Shown: positions 23,771 to 32,698, counted from the stretch's first letter. The stretch is DNA of 37,537 bases from Patulibacter medicamentivorans (GCF_000240225.1 NZ_AGUD01000206.1:1-37537), one strand, 5' to 3'. Notes: generated by a model not told the origin, from the letters alone. Numbers and translations are program-made.

Positions 23771-25161
23771 GGGTGCAGCAGCAGGTCGAGGAGCGAGGTG
23801 ATCGGGTTGCCGGCGGGCCGATCCTCGGTGCCGGGGGGTGTGGCGGCACTGCCCGCGGGCGGCTTCCGGGGTGCCGGCGAGGTCGTCGGCGTCGGTGCCG
23901 CGTCGGGTCGGCGGTCGCTCGGTCGCGGTGCCGCCGCGGCGCTGCGGGAGCCGGTCGCCGGCGGGCGTGTCGCGCGGGCGCGTCCGGCCGTCGTGGGTCC
24001 CTGGACGTAGCGGTTGAGCAGGTCCAGCAGGTCGCCGCCGAGCTCGACGTTGACGCGGAAGACGTGGCCGGCCGGGTCGCGGTTCTGGATCGCTCGCGCC
24101 CAGCCCTGCATGACGCCGAGCGTGTCGGCGATCCCGAGGTCGAGGAGCTTGGTGACCGGCCGTAGGGCCGTCGAGAAGGTCCGCAGGTCGGCGCCGACCG
24201 GGGTCAGCCGCTGGACAACGGGCGTCGCCTCCGCTCCCAGCCGCTCGAGGCTCGGCGCGACCGATCGCGCGGTCCGCAGCGTCGGCCGCGCCGCGGCGCC
24301 GAACGACGGCAGCGCACGGAGCGTCTCGGTCAGCGGCGGAGCGGTCGCCTGCAGCCCGCGGGCGGCCGGCCGCAGCGGCTGGGCGGCGCGCTCCAGCTCG
24401 GTCAGCGACGCTCGCAGCTGGCGGATCGCCGCCGGCGCCCGGCGGACCGTCGCGCCGAGGCGCTCCCGCCGGCCGTCGAGGGTCGCCAGCGCGTCGCCGG
24501 CGGTGGCGACCAGCCGCCCCAGCTCCTGACGGCGCGGGACGGCGGAGGCGAGGATCCGGTCGCTGCGCCGCACCAGCGATCCGAGCGCGCGATTGTCGTG
24601 GCCCAGCCCGGCCACCAACTCGTGGGCGGCGTCGAGCGTGCGGGGCATCCGCTGCAGCGCGGCGGCGAGGTCGGCGCCGCGGCCGACGAGCGCATCGCCC
24701 TGGTTGACGAGGAACGCCGAGAGCGCGACGCGCGTGTCGGGGTCGAGGACCGAGAGCAGGTCGTCGAGGTCGCTCGGGGTGGCGGTGCGCGCGCGGACGA
24801 TCTCGAAGCCGCTCGGCGCGGGGCGGGTCGCGTCGCCGGGCGTCAGGTCGACGTACTTCTCGCCCAGCAGGTTGCTCGACCGGATCGCCGCCCGCGCGTC
24901 ACGACCGACTGGGGCGGCCGCGGCGTCGAGCTCCAGCAGCGCGACGCCGCGATCGTCGCGGTCGAGTTGCACGTCGACGACCTTGCCGACCGGCGCGCCG
25001 GCGATCTTGACGACGAAGTCCTTGCGCAGCCCGGCGGCGTCGTCCATCTGGACGCGCAGCCGGTACCCGTGGTCGCCAGAGGTCGCCAGCAGGCCGATCG
25101 CGATCGCGACGGCCACCGCCAACCCGGCGAGCGCGACGCGACGCAGCGCGCGGGCGCTCAT
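23767..25161 (-). CDS. mceB: Mce family lipid-import protein with Pro/Ala-rich C-terminal tail, second in operon
   Basis: The protein has 464 residues. The N-terminal membrane helix is VALAGLAVAVAIAIGLLA. The Mce domain contains VVKIAGAPVGKVVDVQLD, ARAAIRSSNLLGEKYVDLTPG and helical repeats. The conserved end LGVMQGWARAIQNRDPAGHVFRV is followed by a low-complexity Pro/Ala/Thr/Arg tail of about 65 residues (about 398-457) ending in PITSLLDLLLHP. Such disordered tails often occur in one Mce subunit of an operon and may reach through the peptidoglycan or bind partners; this is inference. ATG 25161 overlaps the previous stop (ATGA). Confidence 0.93.
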   Translation of the reverse strand: MSARALRRVALAGLAVAVAIAIGLLATSGDHGYRLRVQMDDAAGLRKDFVVKIAGAPVGKVVDVQLDRDDRGVALLELDAAAAPVGRDARAAIRSSNLLGEKYVDLTPGDATRPAPSGFEIVRARTATPSDLDDLLSVLDPDTRVALSAFLVNQGDALVGRGADLAAALQRMPRTLDAAHELVAGLGHDNRALGSLVRRSDRILASAVPRRQELGRLVATAGDALATLDGRRERLGATVRRAPAAIRQLRASLTELERAAQPLRPAARGLQATAPPLTETLRALPSFGAAARPTLRTARSVAPSLERLGAEATPVVQRLTPVGADLRTFSTALRPVTKLLDLGIADTLGVMQGWARAIQNRDPAGHVFRVNVELGGDLLDLLNRYVQGPTTAGRARATRPPATGSRSAAAAPRPSDRRPDAAPTPTTSPAPRKPPAGSAATPPGTEDRPAGNPITSLLDLLLHP

Positions 25162-26495
25162 CCGCCGCCCCCTCGCTCGGGGTCCTTGCTGGGGTCGAGC
25201 GCGTCGGGGCCCGCGCCGCACTCGGGCAGGAACCACGGCTGTCCCGCGTCGAGTCCCGGGGGGCGCGGCATCGCGTAGAAGACCCGGTCGCGGAAGACGC
25301 TGGTGATCGCGTTGGAGTCCAGGACCGTGCCGGCGGCCACCAGCGGCGGCAGCTGGGTCAGGTCGACCCGGCCGTACCCGCCCTGGGCGTCGACGCCGGA
25401 GAAGCCGGTCCAGGTCGACGCCATGCCGGCGATCTCGGGCCCGTACGGCCGCAGGCAGGCGGCCATCGGCGCCAGCTGGTCGAGCGTGGTGGCGAGCCGC
25501 GGCAGGAACGGCGTGCCCGCGCGCAGCAGCCGCTCGACGCCCGGCGCGGTCGCGGTCCCGACGTCCAGCGTCGAGGTCGCGAGCGGCGCGACGTCGAGCA
25601 GCGTCCCGGTCGTCCGCTCGACCGCCGGGGCGACGTCGCGCAGGGCCCGCGCGCCGGGACCGAGGTCGGCGACGAGCGCGCGCAGGCCGACCAGGCTGTG
25701 GTCGAGGGTGCCGAGCGTCCGCCGGCCGACGCTCAGCGTCGGCGGCAGCCGGTCCAGCGCCGCCCGCTGGGCGGCGGCGCGGGCGCCGAGCTCGTCGAAG
25801 GTCCCCGCCGCCCGTCGCAGCAGTGCGCGCAGGGCCGTGTCCTGGCGTCGCAGCGCGCCCGACGTCCGTGCCCCGGCGTGCACGAGCAGCCGTAGCGCCG
25901 CGGGGTCGCTGCCGAGGTCGGTGACCAAGTCGGCGTACCCGTCGAGCCCGCGCGAGCCCTGCCGCAGGGCGCGGGCCAGGGACGGCCCGCGCCCGTCGAC
26001 CGTGTCGGCGGCCTCGTCCAGGACGCCGCGCAGGTTGCGGCGCGTCGCCGCGTCGAAGCCGTTGAAGATCTGGTCGAACTCGACCGGCGTCACGGTCGCG
26101 GAGGTTCCGAGCACGCCACCCGTCGGCAGCGTCGGACCCGCCGACGGGCCGGGACGCAGCTCGACGAAGCGGGCGGCGTAGCCGCTGACCGAGCCGTAGC
26201 GCAGGCGCGCGGTCGTTCCGCGGTGCAGCGGCCAGTCCGCGGCGTCGATCTCGAGGTCGACCACGGCGTCGCCGTCGACCTCGCGGACCGCTCCGACCCG
26301 CCCGACCTTGCGCCCGGCGACGCGGACCTCCTGGCCGGGTACCACCTGAACCGCCTCCTGGAACGCGGCGCGCAGCGTGCGACCGTGGTCCTCCCGGCCG
26401 CGCAACAGCAGCGCCGCCGCCGCGATCACGGCGAGCGCGAGCAGGGCGATCGCGCCGGCCCGGAGCGCGAGCGGTCGGCTGTCGGCGGGCTGCAT
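25158..26495 (-). CDS. mceA: Mce family lipid-import protein, first in operon
   Basis: The protein has 445 residues. A membrane helix (GAIALLALAVIAAAALLL, about 14-31) is followed by the Mce domain: PGQEVRVAGRKVGRVGAVREV, ARLRYGSVSGYAARFVELRPG and a GGVLGTSATVTPVEFDQIFN segment. Helical repeats lead to the typical MceA end with ACLRPYGPEIAGMASTWTG and WFLPECGAG, a potential Cys pair. ATG 26495 lies 2 bases after the stop of the second permease gene, with a GGGGG ribosome-like site inside that gene's end. The letter A follows the usual naming after the yrbE pair. Confidence 0.93.
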   Translation of the reverse strand: MQPADSRPLALRAGAIALLALAVIAAAALLLRGREDHGRTLRAAFQEAVQVVPGQEVRVAGRKVGRVGAVREVDGDAVVDLEIDAADWPLHRGTTARLRYGSVSGYAARFVELRPGPSAGPTLPTGGVLGTSATVTPVEFDQIFNGFDAATRRNLRGVLDEAADTVDGRGPSLARALRQGSRGLDGYADLVTDLGSDPAALRLLVHAGARTSGALRRQDTALRALLRRAAGTFDELGARAAAQRAALDRLPPTLSVGRRTLGTLDHSLVGLRALVADLGPGARALRDVAPAVERTTGTLLDVAPLATSTLDVGTATAPGVERLLRAGTPFLPRLATTLDQLAPMAACLRPYGPEIAGMASTWTGFSGVDAQGGYGRVDLTQLPPLVAAGTVLDSNAITSVFRDRVFYAMPRPPGLDAGQPWFLPECGAGPDALDPSKDPERGGGG

Positions 26496-26497
26496 CC

Positions 26498-27319
26498 CTA
26501 GCCCCCGAAGCTGATCCCGTAGTTGCCGCTCCAGAAGATCGTCGAGAGCGCCCCGCCGATCACGTGGATCAGCACCAGGTTGACGATCATCGAGCGGGCG
26601 GTGGCGTTGCCGACGCCGACCGGGCCGCCGCGGGCGCGGTAGCCGTAGTACATGCCGACGAGCGCGATCGCGGTCGCGATCACGATCGTCTTGATGAACG
26701 AGTAGAGCGTGTCGGGCGTCGTCCAGGTGGCGAGCAGCAGCGACTCGAACTGCCCGCGGGAGACCGCGCCGAACTGGACCAGCACCGCCAGGGCGCTGCC
26801 GAGCGCGCCGAACAGGATCGCGATCGCGTAGATCGCCGGCACCGTCAGCCAGACCGCGAGCAGCCGGGTCGCGACGATGTAGCGCATCGGATCGATGCCG
26901 ACCGACTCGAGCCCGTCGATCTCCTCGTTGATCCGCATCGAGCCGATCTCGGCGACCAGCCCGCAGCCGACCTTGGCGGCGAACAGGTAGCCGAACATGT
27001 ACGGCCACATCTCGCGCAGGCCGCAGATCGGCGGGTTGGTGCCGAGGAAGCTCTCGGCGCCGATGCTGCGCAGCAGGTAGACGCCGAAGAGGCCGCACTC
27101 GCCGCCGATCACGGTCACCATGCCGACGATCACGAGCGTCGTGCCGAGGATCAGGAACGACGCTTGGCGGAGGATCTCGGCGAAGTAGCGCGAGGCGCCG
27201 GCGGCGCTGACCAGCGCGCGGCCGGCGAAGCCGACCATGTCGCCGGCTTCGTCGACCAGCTTCGCTCCCGGGATCCGACGGCGCTTCCCGTGCTGGGCCG
27301 AGGTCGCCACCCGGCTCAC
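26498..27319 (-). CDS. yrbEB: YrbE/MlaE-type permease of the Mce lipid importer, second copy
   Basis: The protein has 273 residues with about five to six hydrophobic segments. It carries the MlaE family coupling motif INEEIDGLESVGIDPMRYIVATR between helices, and the terminal helix MIVNLVLIHVIGGALSTIFW. The GTG start at 27319 overlaps the stop of the first permease (GTGA), a clear sign of coupling. A longer frame upstream is a shadow of that gene. With its partner it should form the membrane heterodimer that links the ATPase to the Mce tunnel. All hallmark residues of the family are present. Confidence 0.93.
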   Translation of the reverse strand: MSRVATSAQHGKRRRIPGAKLVDEAGDMVGFAGRALVSAAGASRYFAEILRQASFLILGTTLVIVGMVTVIGGECGLFGVYLLRSIGAESFLGTNPPICGLREMWPYMFGYLFAAKVGCGLVAEIGSMRINEEIDGLESVGIDPMRYIVATRLLAVWLTVPAIYAIAILFGALGSALAVLVQFGAVSRGQFESLLLATWTTPDTLYSFIKTIVIATAIALVGMYYGYRARGGPVGVGNATARSMIVNLVLIHVIGGALSTIFWSGNYGISFGG

Positions 27320-28152
27320 CGGATGTCCTGGGCCGACGGCAGTGCGGCCTGGTAGGTCGCGTTGAAGGCGTAGTTGAAGACGAAGATCGCGATGAACGCG
27401 ATCACGACGGCCTGGTTGACGGCGCGGCCGACGCCCTCGCTGCCGCCGCTGGCGTTCATGCCCTTGTGCGCGCAGACGATCCCGATGATGAAGCCGAAGA
27501 CCGTGGTCTTGACGACGTTCGCGATCAGGTCCGGGAGCGTGAACCCGGCCTGGAAGCTGGCTAGGAATCCGCCGGTCGTGCCGCCGAACGCGCCGACGGC
27601 AGCGAGCCCCGACAGGGTCGCCAGGACGAGCCCGACGATGTTCAGCGCCGGCGTGATGACCATCAGGGCCAGGACCCGCGGCGCGACGAGCGTGCGGACC
27701 GCGTCGACGCCGATAACGGCCAGCGCGTCGAGCTCCTCGCGCACGCGGCGGGCGCCGAGGTCGGCGCAGATCGCGGTCCCCGCGACGCCGGCGACCACCA
27801 TCCCGGTGACGAACGGGACGAACTCCCGCAGCGACGCGACCGAGAACAGCGCGCCCATCCGGTCCGCGGCGCCGAGCTCCGACACGAACCCGCCGCCCTG
27901 GACCGCCACGGCGCCGAAGCCGAACGCGAACAGCGAGAGCATCGTCGGGATCAGCGTCCGCCGGACCAGCAGCCAACCCTGGGCGACCGCCTCGCCCCAC
28001 CAGCCGAACGGCGGCGTGAACCAGCAGCGCACGGTCGCCGCGGCAAGGGCGGCCAGGTCGGCCAGCTCGACGGCGGCGGCCTGCCAGCGCCCGAGCGCGC
28101 GTGGTGGCGCCGGCTCGACCGCCACCGGGGGTGCCGCGACCCGAGGTGCCAT
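27316..28152 (-). CDS. yrbEA: YrbE/MlaE-type permease of the Mce lipid importer, first copy
   Basis: The protein has 278 residues. A Pro/Ala-rich leader and amphipathic helix precede the membrane part. The MlaE coupling motif is VREELDALAVIGVDAVRTLVAPR. A GFIIGIVCAHKGMNASGG loop, typical of YrbE proteins, follows. The final helix is AVVIAFIAIFVFNYAFNATYQ. The ATG start shares one base with the stop of the ATPase gene (TGATG), so ATPase and permease are translated together. It works as the heterodimer partner of the second permease. Confidence 0.94.
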   Translation of the reverse strand: MAPRVAAPPVAVEPAPPRALGRWQAAAVELADLAALAAATVRCWFTPPFGWWGEAVAQGWLLVRRTLIPTMLSLFAFGFGAVAVQGGGFVSELGAADRMGALFSVASLREFVPFVTGMVVAGVAGTAICADLGARRVREELDALAVIGVDAVRTLVAPRVLALMVITPALNIVGLVLATLSGLAAVGAFGGTTGGFLASFQAGFTLPDLIANVVKTTVFGFIIGIVCAHKGMNASGGSEGVGRAVNQAVVIAFIAIFVFNYAFNATYQAALPSAQDIR

Positions 28153-28973
28153 CAGTCCATTCCCAGCGGCCCGCGGGGCTCGCCGGCCAGGAACTGGCGG
28201 ACGAAGGGATCCGCGGAGCCGAACATGTCGCTGGCCTCGCCCGCTTGAACCGTCCGGCCCTTCCAGATCACGGCCAGGTACTCGCCGAGGGTCCGCGCCG
28301 CGGCGATGTTGTGGGTGATCACCACGTAGGCGCCGCCCTGCTCGGCGTGGATCTCCTGGATCAGCTCGCAGAGCAGCGCGGTGCGGATCGGGTCCAGCCC
28401 CGAGTCCGGTTCGTCGAAGAGCATGATCTCGGGCTCCAGCACCAGCGCGCGGGCGAAGCCGGCGCGCTTGCGCATGCCGCCGGACAGCTCGCTGGGGCGG
28501 CGCGTCGCAGCGCTGCCGAGACCGACCTGGTCGAGCCGGTGGCCGACGATCTCGGCGATCTCCGCCTCGCGCAGATCGGTGTGCTGACGCAGCGGGAAGG
28601 CGACGTTGTCGAAGATCGACATCGAGCCGAGCAGCGCGCCGTCCTGGAAGCAGACGCCGAAGTTCGTGCGCATCCGCAGCAGCTCGGACATCCGCATCCC
28701 GGGCACCGACCGGCCCTTGATCAGGACGTCGCCGCGGTCGGGGAAGGTCAGACCCATCAGGTGCTTGACCAGCACGCTCTTGCCGGTGCCGGACGGGCCG
28801 AGCAGCACGCTGACCATCCCGTCCGGGAAGCCGACGCTGAGGCCGTCGAGGATCTTGTTGCTGCCGAACGACTTGTGGACGTCACGACACTCGATCGCCC
28901 AGAACGGGTCGCCGGCGGCACGCTCGAACCGCAGCCCGTCGGCGCGGGCGTAGACGCCGGCGGCGTCGCTCAT
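28152..28973 (-). CDS. mlaF: MlaF/Mkl-type ABC ATPase of the Mce importer
   Basis: The protein has 273 residues from ATG 28973, preceded by GAGGGG 8-9 bases upstream. A longer GTG start at 29069 would run through the promoter dyad. Walker A is GPSGTGKS (59-66) and the Q-loop is FQDGALLGS. The signature is LSGGMRKRAGFARAL, Walker B IMLFDEPDSGLDP, and the H-switch THNIAAART. All are intact and of the Mla/Mce class (DSGLDPIRTALL). It is the first gene of the operon; in mycobacteria the equivalent ATPase is encoded elsewhere. It should energise lipid uptake through YrbEA/YrbEB and the six Mce proteins. Compare the degenerate second ATPase at 4368-5579. Confidence 0.95.
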   Translation of the reverse strand: MSDAAGVYARADGLRFERAAGDPFWAIECRDVHKSFGSNKILDGLSVGFPDGMVSVLLGPSGTGKSVLVKHLMGLTFPDRGDVLIKGRSVPGMRMSELLRMRTNFGVCFQDGALLGSMSIFDNVAFPLRQHTDLREAEIAEIVGHRLDQVGLGSAATRRPSELSGGMRKRAGFARALVLEPEIMLFDEPDSGLDPIRTALLCELIQEIHAEQGGAYVVITHNIAAARTLGEYLAVIWKGRTVQAGEASDMFGSADPFVRQFLAGEPRGPLGMD

Positions 28974-29061
28974 GCGTGGGATCCCCTCGGCACCGCAGCA
29001 GGCTCCCAGCGAGAGCCGTCGCCGGTCCTGGGAGCGGCCGCCAAACTTGCCCGGCCGGTCG

Positions 29062-29078
29062 TTGTTCACCGGTCACAA
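29062..29078. promoter_or_regulatory. imperfect dyad in the divergent pucR-like/mce promoter region
   Basis: The 156-base gap between the mce operon head and the divergent PucR-type gene holds TTGT-N9-ACAA, with an internal ACCGGT palindrome slightly off centre. It is the best candidate operator in the gap, perhaps for the PucR-type protein. Clear promoter hexamers are not seen. Confidence 0.3.
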
Positions 29079-29129
29079 GTCGCTCGCGGATGCCCGGTCG
29101 TGGCATAGGCTGGCCGGCGGGAGGTGGTG

Positions 29130-30350
29130 ATGGCCACGAAGTCCGCGGGTCCGGTGACGTCCGAGCAGGTGCTGGCGAAGCTGCGACGGCGTCAGCGCGC
29201 GCTCGTCGAGGCGTACATGCGCGAGCTGGTCCCCGGCTACGAGCGCCATCAGAAGCGGTTGCGCGACATGCACGAGGCCGGGGAGCTGACGATCAGCCTG
29301 CTCGTCCAGGCGCTCTCGGCCGGACGGCCAATCACGCGCTCCGAGCTGGACTTCGTCCGCTCCTACCTACGTCGCGCGCTGCTGAGGGGCGCCACGGAGG
29401 GCGAGCTCGTGCGCGCGGCGCAGCTGTGGCAGCGGGTTCTCTGGGACGCGCTGGAGGAGCTGGCCGGTCCCGATGGCGGGGCGCTGGTCGCGCGGCTCTC
29501 GCGGCCGTTGATCGACTACGTGGACGAGCTCAGCGACGCGGTCTCCGAGTCGGTCGAGGAGATCCAGGCGGCGCGGAAGCTGACGGCGCGCGAGGGCCGC
29601 AGCGAGCTGCTGGAGGACCTGCTCGCGGGACGCCCGGTCGCCGTCGGCGCCCGGCTCGGCGCGCTGCGCGCCTGCGGCCTGGCGGACGCGGACGTCCTGG
29701 TGCTGGTGGTCGCGGCCCGCCCGCTCCAGCCGTTCCCCGACCCGGCCGCGGCCGCCGTCGCGGCGGTCGCGCTCGCGCACGCTCCGGGCGACGCCGTCGA
29801 GCCGCTGTTCGCGGTCCGCGGCGACGAGGTCGTCGTGGTGCGGGCCACGCCTGACCCACCGCAGCGGCTGGTCGACGCGCTCACGACGGCCCACGAAGCC
29901 CTGACCAAGGATGGCATCGTCCTGGCGGTCGGCGTCAGCACCGTCCACGCAGGACGGGCGGGCGTCCCCGCCGCCTACGACGAGGCCTGCCTGGCCCGCG
30001 AGCGCGCGCCCACGACGGGCGGGTTGCTCGCGATCCCGGCCTTGCGTCCGCTGGAGTACCTGTTCCTGCGCGGAGCGGACGCCACCGCGTGGAGCCTGGT
30101 GCCGCCCGCGATCCGCGAGTTCGTCGAGCGCGACCTGGCCCAGGCCGGCCTGCTGGTCGAGACCCTGATGGCCTACCTGGCGTGCGACCTGAACGTGAAG
30201 GCGGCGGCCGAGCGGCTCCACGTCCACGCGAACACGGCGCACTACCGGCTGGCGAAGATCGAGGAGCTCACCGCCTGCGACCTGCGCGATCTCGACGACC
30301 TGCAGGAGCTGGCGATCGCCGTCCGGCTGGCGCGCCACCGCGCCGCCTGA
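29130..30350 (+). CDS. PucR/CdaR-family transcriptional regulator
   Basis: The protein has 406 residues. The N-terminal half (about 10-145) is a helical RsbR/CdaR-like sensor. The middle (about 170-270) looks like the GGDEF-like domain of this family (VLVLVVAARPLQPF, VLAVGVSTVHAG). The C-terminus carries the PucR helix-turn-helix: LVETLMAYLACDLNVKAAAE, then RLHVHANTAHYRLAKIEE. ATG 29130 is chosen with GGGAGG 5 bases upstream; a GTG at 29124 overlaps that site. It is divergent from the mce ATPase gene and is the most likely activator or repressor of the whole mce-catabolic operon. PucR-like genes commonly sit beside degradation clusters. The inducer is unknown. Confidence 0.88.
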   Translation: MATKSAGPVTSEQVLAKLRRRQRALVEAYMRELVPGYERHQKRLRDMHEAGELTISLLVQALSAGRPITRSELDFVRSYLRRALLRGATEGELVRAAQLWQRVLWDALEELAGPDGGALVARLSRPLIDYVDELSDAVSESVEEIQAARKLTAREGRSELLEDLLAGRPVAVGARLGALRACGLADADVLVLVVAARPLQPFPDPAAAAVAAVALAHAPGDAVEPLFAVRGDEVVVVRATPDPPQRLVDALTTAHEALTKDGIVLAVGVSTVHAGRAGVPAAYDEACLARERAPTTGGLLAIPALRPLEYLFLRGADATAWSLVPPAIREFVERDLAQAGLLVETLMAYLACDLNVKAAAERLHVHANTAHYRLAKIEELTACDLRDLDDLQELAIAVRLARHRAA

Positions 30351-30382
30351 CGCGGTGCGCGCGCAGCCGGTGGCGCGTCAGG
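30331..30382. terminator. overlapping inverted repeats between convergent pucR-like and fadD genes
   Basis: Two interleaved dyads cover the 27-base gap and both gene ends. CGCGCCACCG (30331-30340) pairs with CGGTGGCGCG (30368-30377), and CCTGACGC (30346-30353) with GCGTCAGG (30375-30382). The two structures share bases and cannot both form fully. They probably act as a two-way transcription stop; no T-tract is present. Confidence 0.4.
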
Positions 30383-32174
30383 CGTAGAGGGCGTCGATCT
30401 GCGCTGCGTAGCGATCCGCGATCGGCTTGCGCTTGAGCTTCATCGTCGGCGTCAGCTCGGGGCCGCCGGGCTGCCACTCCTCGGCCAGCAGCGTCCAGCG
30501 CTTGACCTGCTCGACGCGGCTGAGCGTCGCGTTGGCCCGCTCGACGGCGTCCTGGATCAGCCGTAGGACGTCGGGATCGGCGGCGAGCACGGCCGGCGAC
30601 CCGTCGGCCAGGTCGTGCTGCGTCGCGTAGGCCGCGGCAGCGTCGGGGTCGAGGACGAGCAGCGCCGTGTTGTAGGGCCGCCGATCGCCGATCGCGACCG
30701 CCTGGCCGATCAGCGGCGAGCGGGCCTTGATCGCGTTCTCGATGTTCGTCGGCGACATGTTCTTGCCGGCGGCGTTGACGATCAGCTCCTTCTTGCGGTC
30801 GACGATCCGCAGGTAGCCGTCGGCGTCGAGCCTGCCGACGTCGCCGGTCCGCAACCAGCCGTCGGGGTCGAGCGTCTCGGCGGTCTGGGCTGGCTGGCCG
30901 CGGTAGCCGACCATCAGCATCTCGCCGCGGATCAGGATCTCCCCATCGTCGGCCAGTTGGAGCTCGACGCCGGGACAGGGGCGGCCGACGGTGCCGATCC
31001 TCGTCTGGCCGGGCGCGTTGATCGAGATCACCGCCGAGCACTCGCTCATCCCGTAGCCCTCGAGGATCTCCAGCCCCAGGGCGGCGAAGAACTCGAGCAC
31101 GTCGGCGCCGATCGGCGCCGATCCCGACACCAGCGCGTCGGCCGCGTCGAGTCCGAGCTTCGCCCGCAGCGCGGAGAACAGCAGCTGGTCGGCCCGCTCG
31201 TGGGCGGCGACCTGCCCAGCGTCGAGCTGCTCGCCGCGGGCGCGCGCCAGCCCGGCGGCGAGGCCGTCCGCGGCCAGCTGCCGCACGGCGGGGTCCTCGT
31301 GGCCCTGCAGCGTCGCCTCGAGCGCGGTCTTGAGCTTCTCCCAGATCCGGGGGACCGCGAGCCAGACCGAGGGCCGGACCTCGGGCAGCGCCGCCACCAC
31401 CGTCTTCGGGTCCTCGACGCAGGTGATCGACGAGCCGAGCAGCACGGCGGGGTAGTGCGCGAAGAAGCGATCGGCCAGGTGAGCGTGCGGCAGGTACGAG
31501 ATCAGGTGGCCCCGACGGGCCATCGCCGGGACCGCTGCGCTCGCCGCGCGCCAGGCCGCGATCAGGCTGCGATGGGTCAGCTGAACCCCCTTCGGCGGCC
31601 CGGTGGTGCCCGACGTGTAGATCAGGACGGCCAGGTCCTCGGGGGCCACCGCGCGCCACGAGGCGTCGAAGTCGAACCGCGGGTCGGCGGGCAGCTCGCC
31701 GAACGGCAGCACGCCGTCGCCGCCGTCGATCGAGACGACGGTCGTGACCTCCGGAGCGTCTCCGCGCGCGGCGAGCACCGGCGCCAGCAGCGCGCGCTCG
31801 GTGACGATCACGCGGCTCCCGGCGTTGCGCAGGACGTGCGCGATCTGCTCCGGGGGCGACGTGTTGTAGATCGAGAACGGCGTCGCGCCGAGGTGCAGGA
31901 CCGCGAGGTCCAGGACGTGGAACTCGGGCCGGTTCGACAGCAGGTGCGCGACGGTGTCCCCGGGCCGGACTCCGAGGCCGGCCAGCGCCGCCGCCGTCTG
32001 CTCGACCCGCGCGCCGACCTCTGACCACGTCAGCGACGGTCCGCCGCTCCACCGCTGCAGCGCCGGGTCGTCGGGGTATGCCGCGACGGTTCGCTGGAAC
32101 GCCTCGCAGAAGGTCCGCGGCCCCGCGCCCTGCCGTGCCTCCCCGTCGGTGGCGGCGTCTGGTGCGATCGACAT
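30378..32174 (-). CDS. fadD: long-chain fatty-acid-CoA ligase (FadD15-like AMP-binding enzyme)
   Basis: The protein has 598 residues, of the length and type of FadD15/ACSL-like ligases. The adenylate-forming P-loop is YTSGTTGPPKGVQLTH starting at about 186. SYLPHAHLADR follows, then SGSAPIGADVLEFFAALGLEILEGYGMSE. Next comes GEILIRGEMLMVGYRGQP, the hinge GWLRTGDVGRLDADGYLRIVDRKKELI, and the C-terminal Lys region TPTMKLKRKPI. All catalytic motifs are intact. It activates free fatty acids, or similar carboxylates, with ATP and CoA in the cytoplasm. ATG 32174 is preceded by AGAAGGA. It lies next to the mce region but is not in its operon; it converges on the PucR-type gene. It could feed imported acids into beta-oxidation. 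Confidence 0.93.
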   Translation of the reverse strand: MSIAPDAATDGEARQGAGPRTFCEAFQRTVAAYPDDPALQRWSGGPSLTWSEVGARVEQTAAALAGLGVRPGDTVAHLLSNRPEFHVLDLAVLHLGATPFSIYNTSPPEQIAHVLRNAGSRVIVTERALLAPVLAARGDAPEVTTVVSIDGGDGVLPFGELPADPRFDFDASWRAVAPEDLAVLIYTSGTTGPPKGVQLTHRSLIAAWRAASAAVPAMARRGHLISYLPHAHLADRFFAHYPAVLLGSSITCVEDPKTVVAALPEVRPSVWLAVPRIWEKLKTALEATLQGHEDPAVRQLAADGLAAGLARARGEQLDAGQVAAHERADQLLFSALRAKLGLDAADALVSGSAPIGADVLEFFAALGLEILEGYGMSECSAVISINAPGQTRIGTVGRPCPGVELQLADDGEILIRGEMLMVGYRGQPAQTAETLDPDGWLRTGDVGRLDADGYLRIVDRKKELIVNAAGKNMSPTNIENAIKARSPLIGQAVAIGDRRPYNTALLVLDPDAAAAYATQHDLADGSPAVLAADPDVLRLIQDAVERANATLSRVEQVKRWTLLAEEWQPGGPELTPTMKLKRKPIADRYAAQIDALYA

Positions 32175-32441
32175 GTCGATGTCCTTCTCCCTCTCCGGTC
32201 AATCGGCGGGGCGCCAGGCTCGCAGTCGCCGGGCGGGGCCGGCCTGGGGCCGGGGACCGAAGTCGCGGGGCCGTCGTTGGGGACCGCGCACAAGGCTGCC
32301 CTGCCGTCCTGGGTCCGCGCACGACGGCGATCTGTGGAGATCGCGGCCGAGCGCAGAGCCGCGCGGTGCTCATCCAGAACAGAGAATCGAACAGTCATGC
32401 AGCGAGCGTGGGGCTCACCGTCACGGCCCCGCCGACACTGC
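32175..32441. other. gene-free stretch upstream of fadD
   Basis: There is no supported gene here. Apart from the fadD ribosome site near its left end I see only GC-rich, low-information sequence. The base composition is slightly less biased toward the coding pattern than in its neighbours, which suits decayed DNA next to the pseudogenes on its right. Confidence 0.4.
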
Positions 32442-32697
32442 TCACGACGCGAACCCAATCCCGGCGCGGTCGAGCGCCCGCAGCCACGGGCCGCGGCGGC
32501 CAGTGCGATCCTCGCGGGCCAGCGCCCGCCGCGTCAGCTGGATCCCGGCTTCGGTCGTCGTCGGTCTTGCGGAAGTACAGGAACTGGTTGCCGGCGCTGG
32601 TCAGGCCGTGGTCGCCGTTCCAGCCGATCGCCGCCAGCTGGTCCCCGCCCAGCGGCTCGGTCACCAGCGCGTAGTCGTAGACCGGGATGAAGGTCCG
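32442..32697 (-). pseudogene. remnant of a DAO-family FAD-dependent oxidoreductase
   Basis: Two pieces of one family are joined out of frame. From 32697 leftwards the frame reads TFIPVYDYALVTEPL and then AIGWNGDHGLTSAGNQFLYFRKTDDDR. That is the middle of glycine-oxidase/gamma-glutamylputrescine-oxidase-like DAO proteins (family pattern PVYDYxLxTEPL...GNQFHYYRxT). At about 32562 it breaks. In another frame AGIQLTRRALARED, then GPWLRALDRAGIGFAS and a TGA at 32442-32444, match the family C-terminus. About 100 or more residues between the pieces and the whole N-terminal half, including the FAD motif, are missing. The gene is therefore dead, with an internal deletion and 5' truncation. Family assignment rests on remembered motifs. 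Confidence 0.7.
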
Positions 32698-32698
32698 G

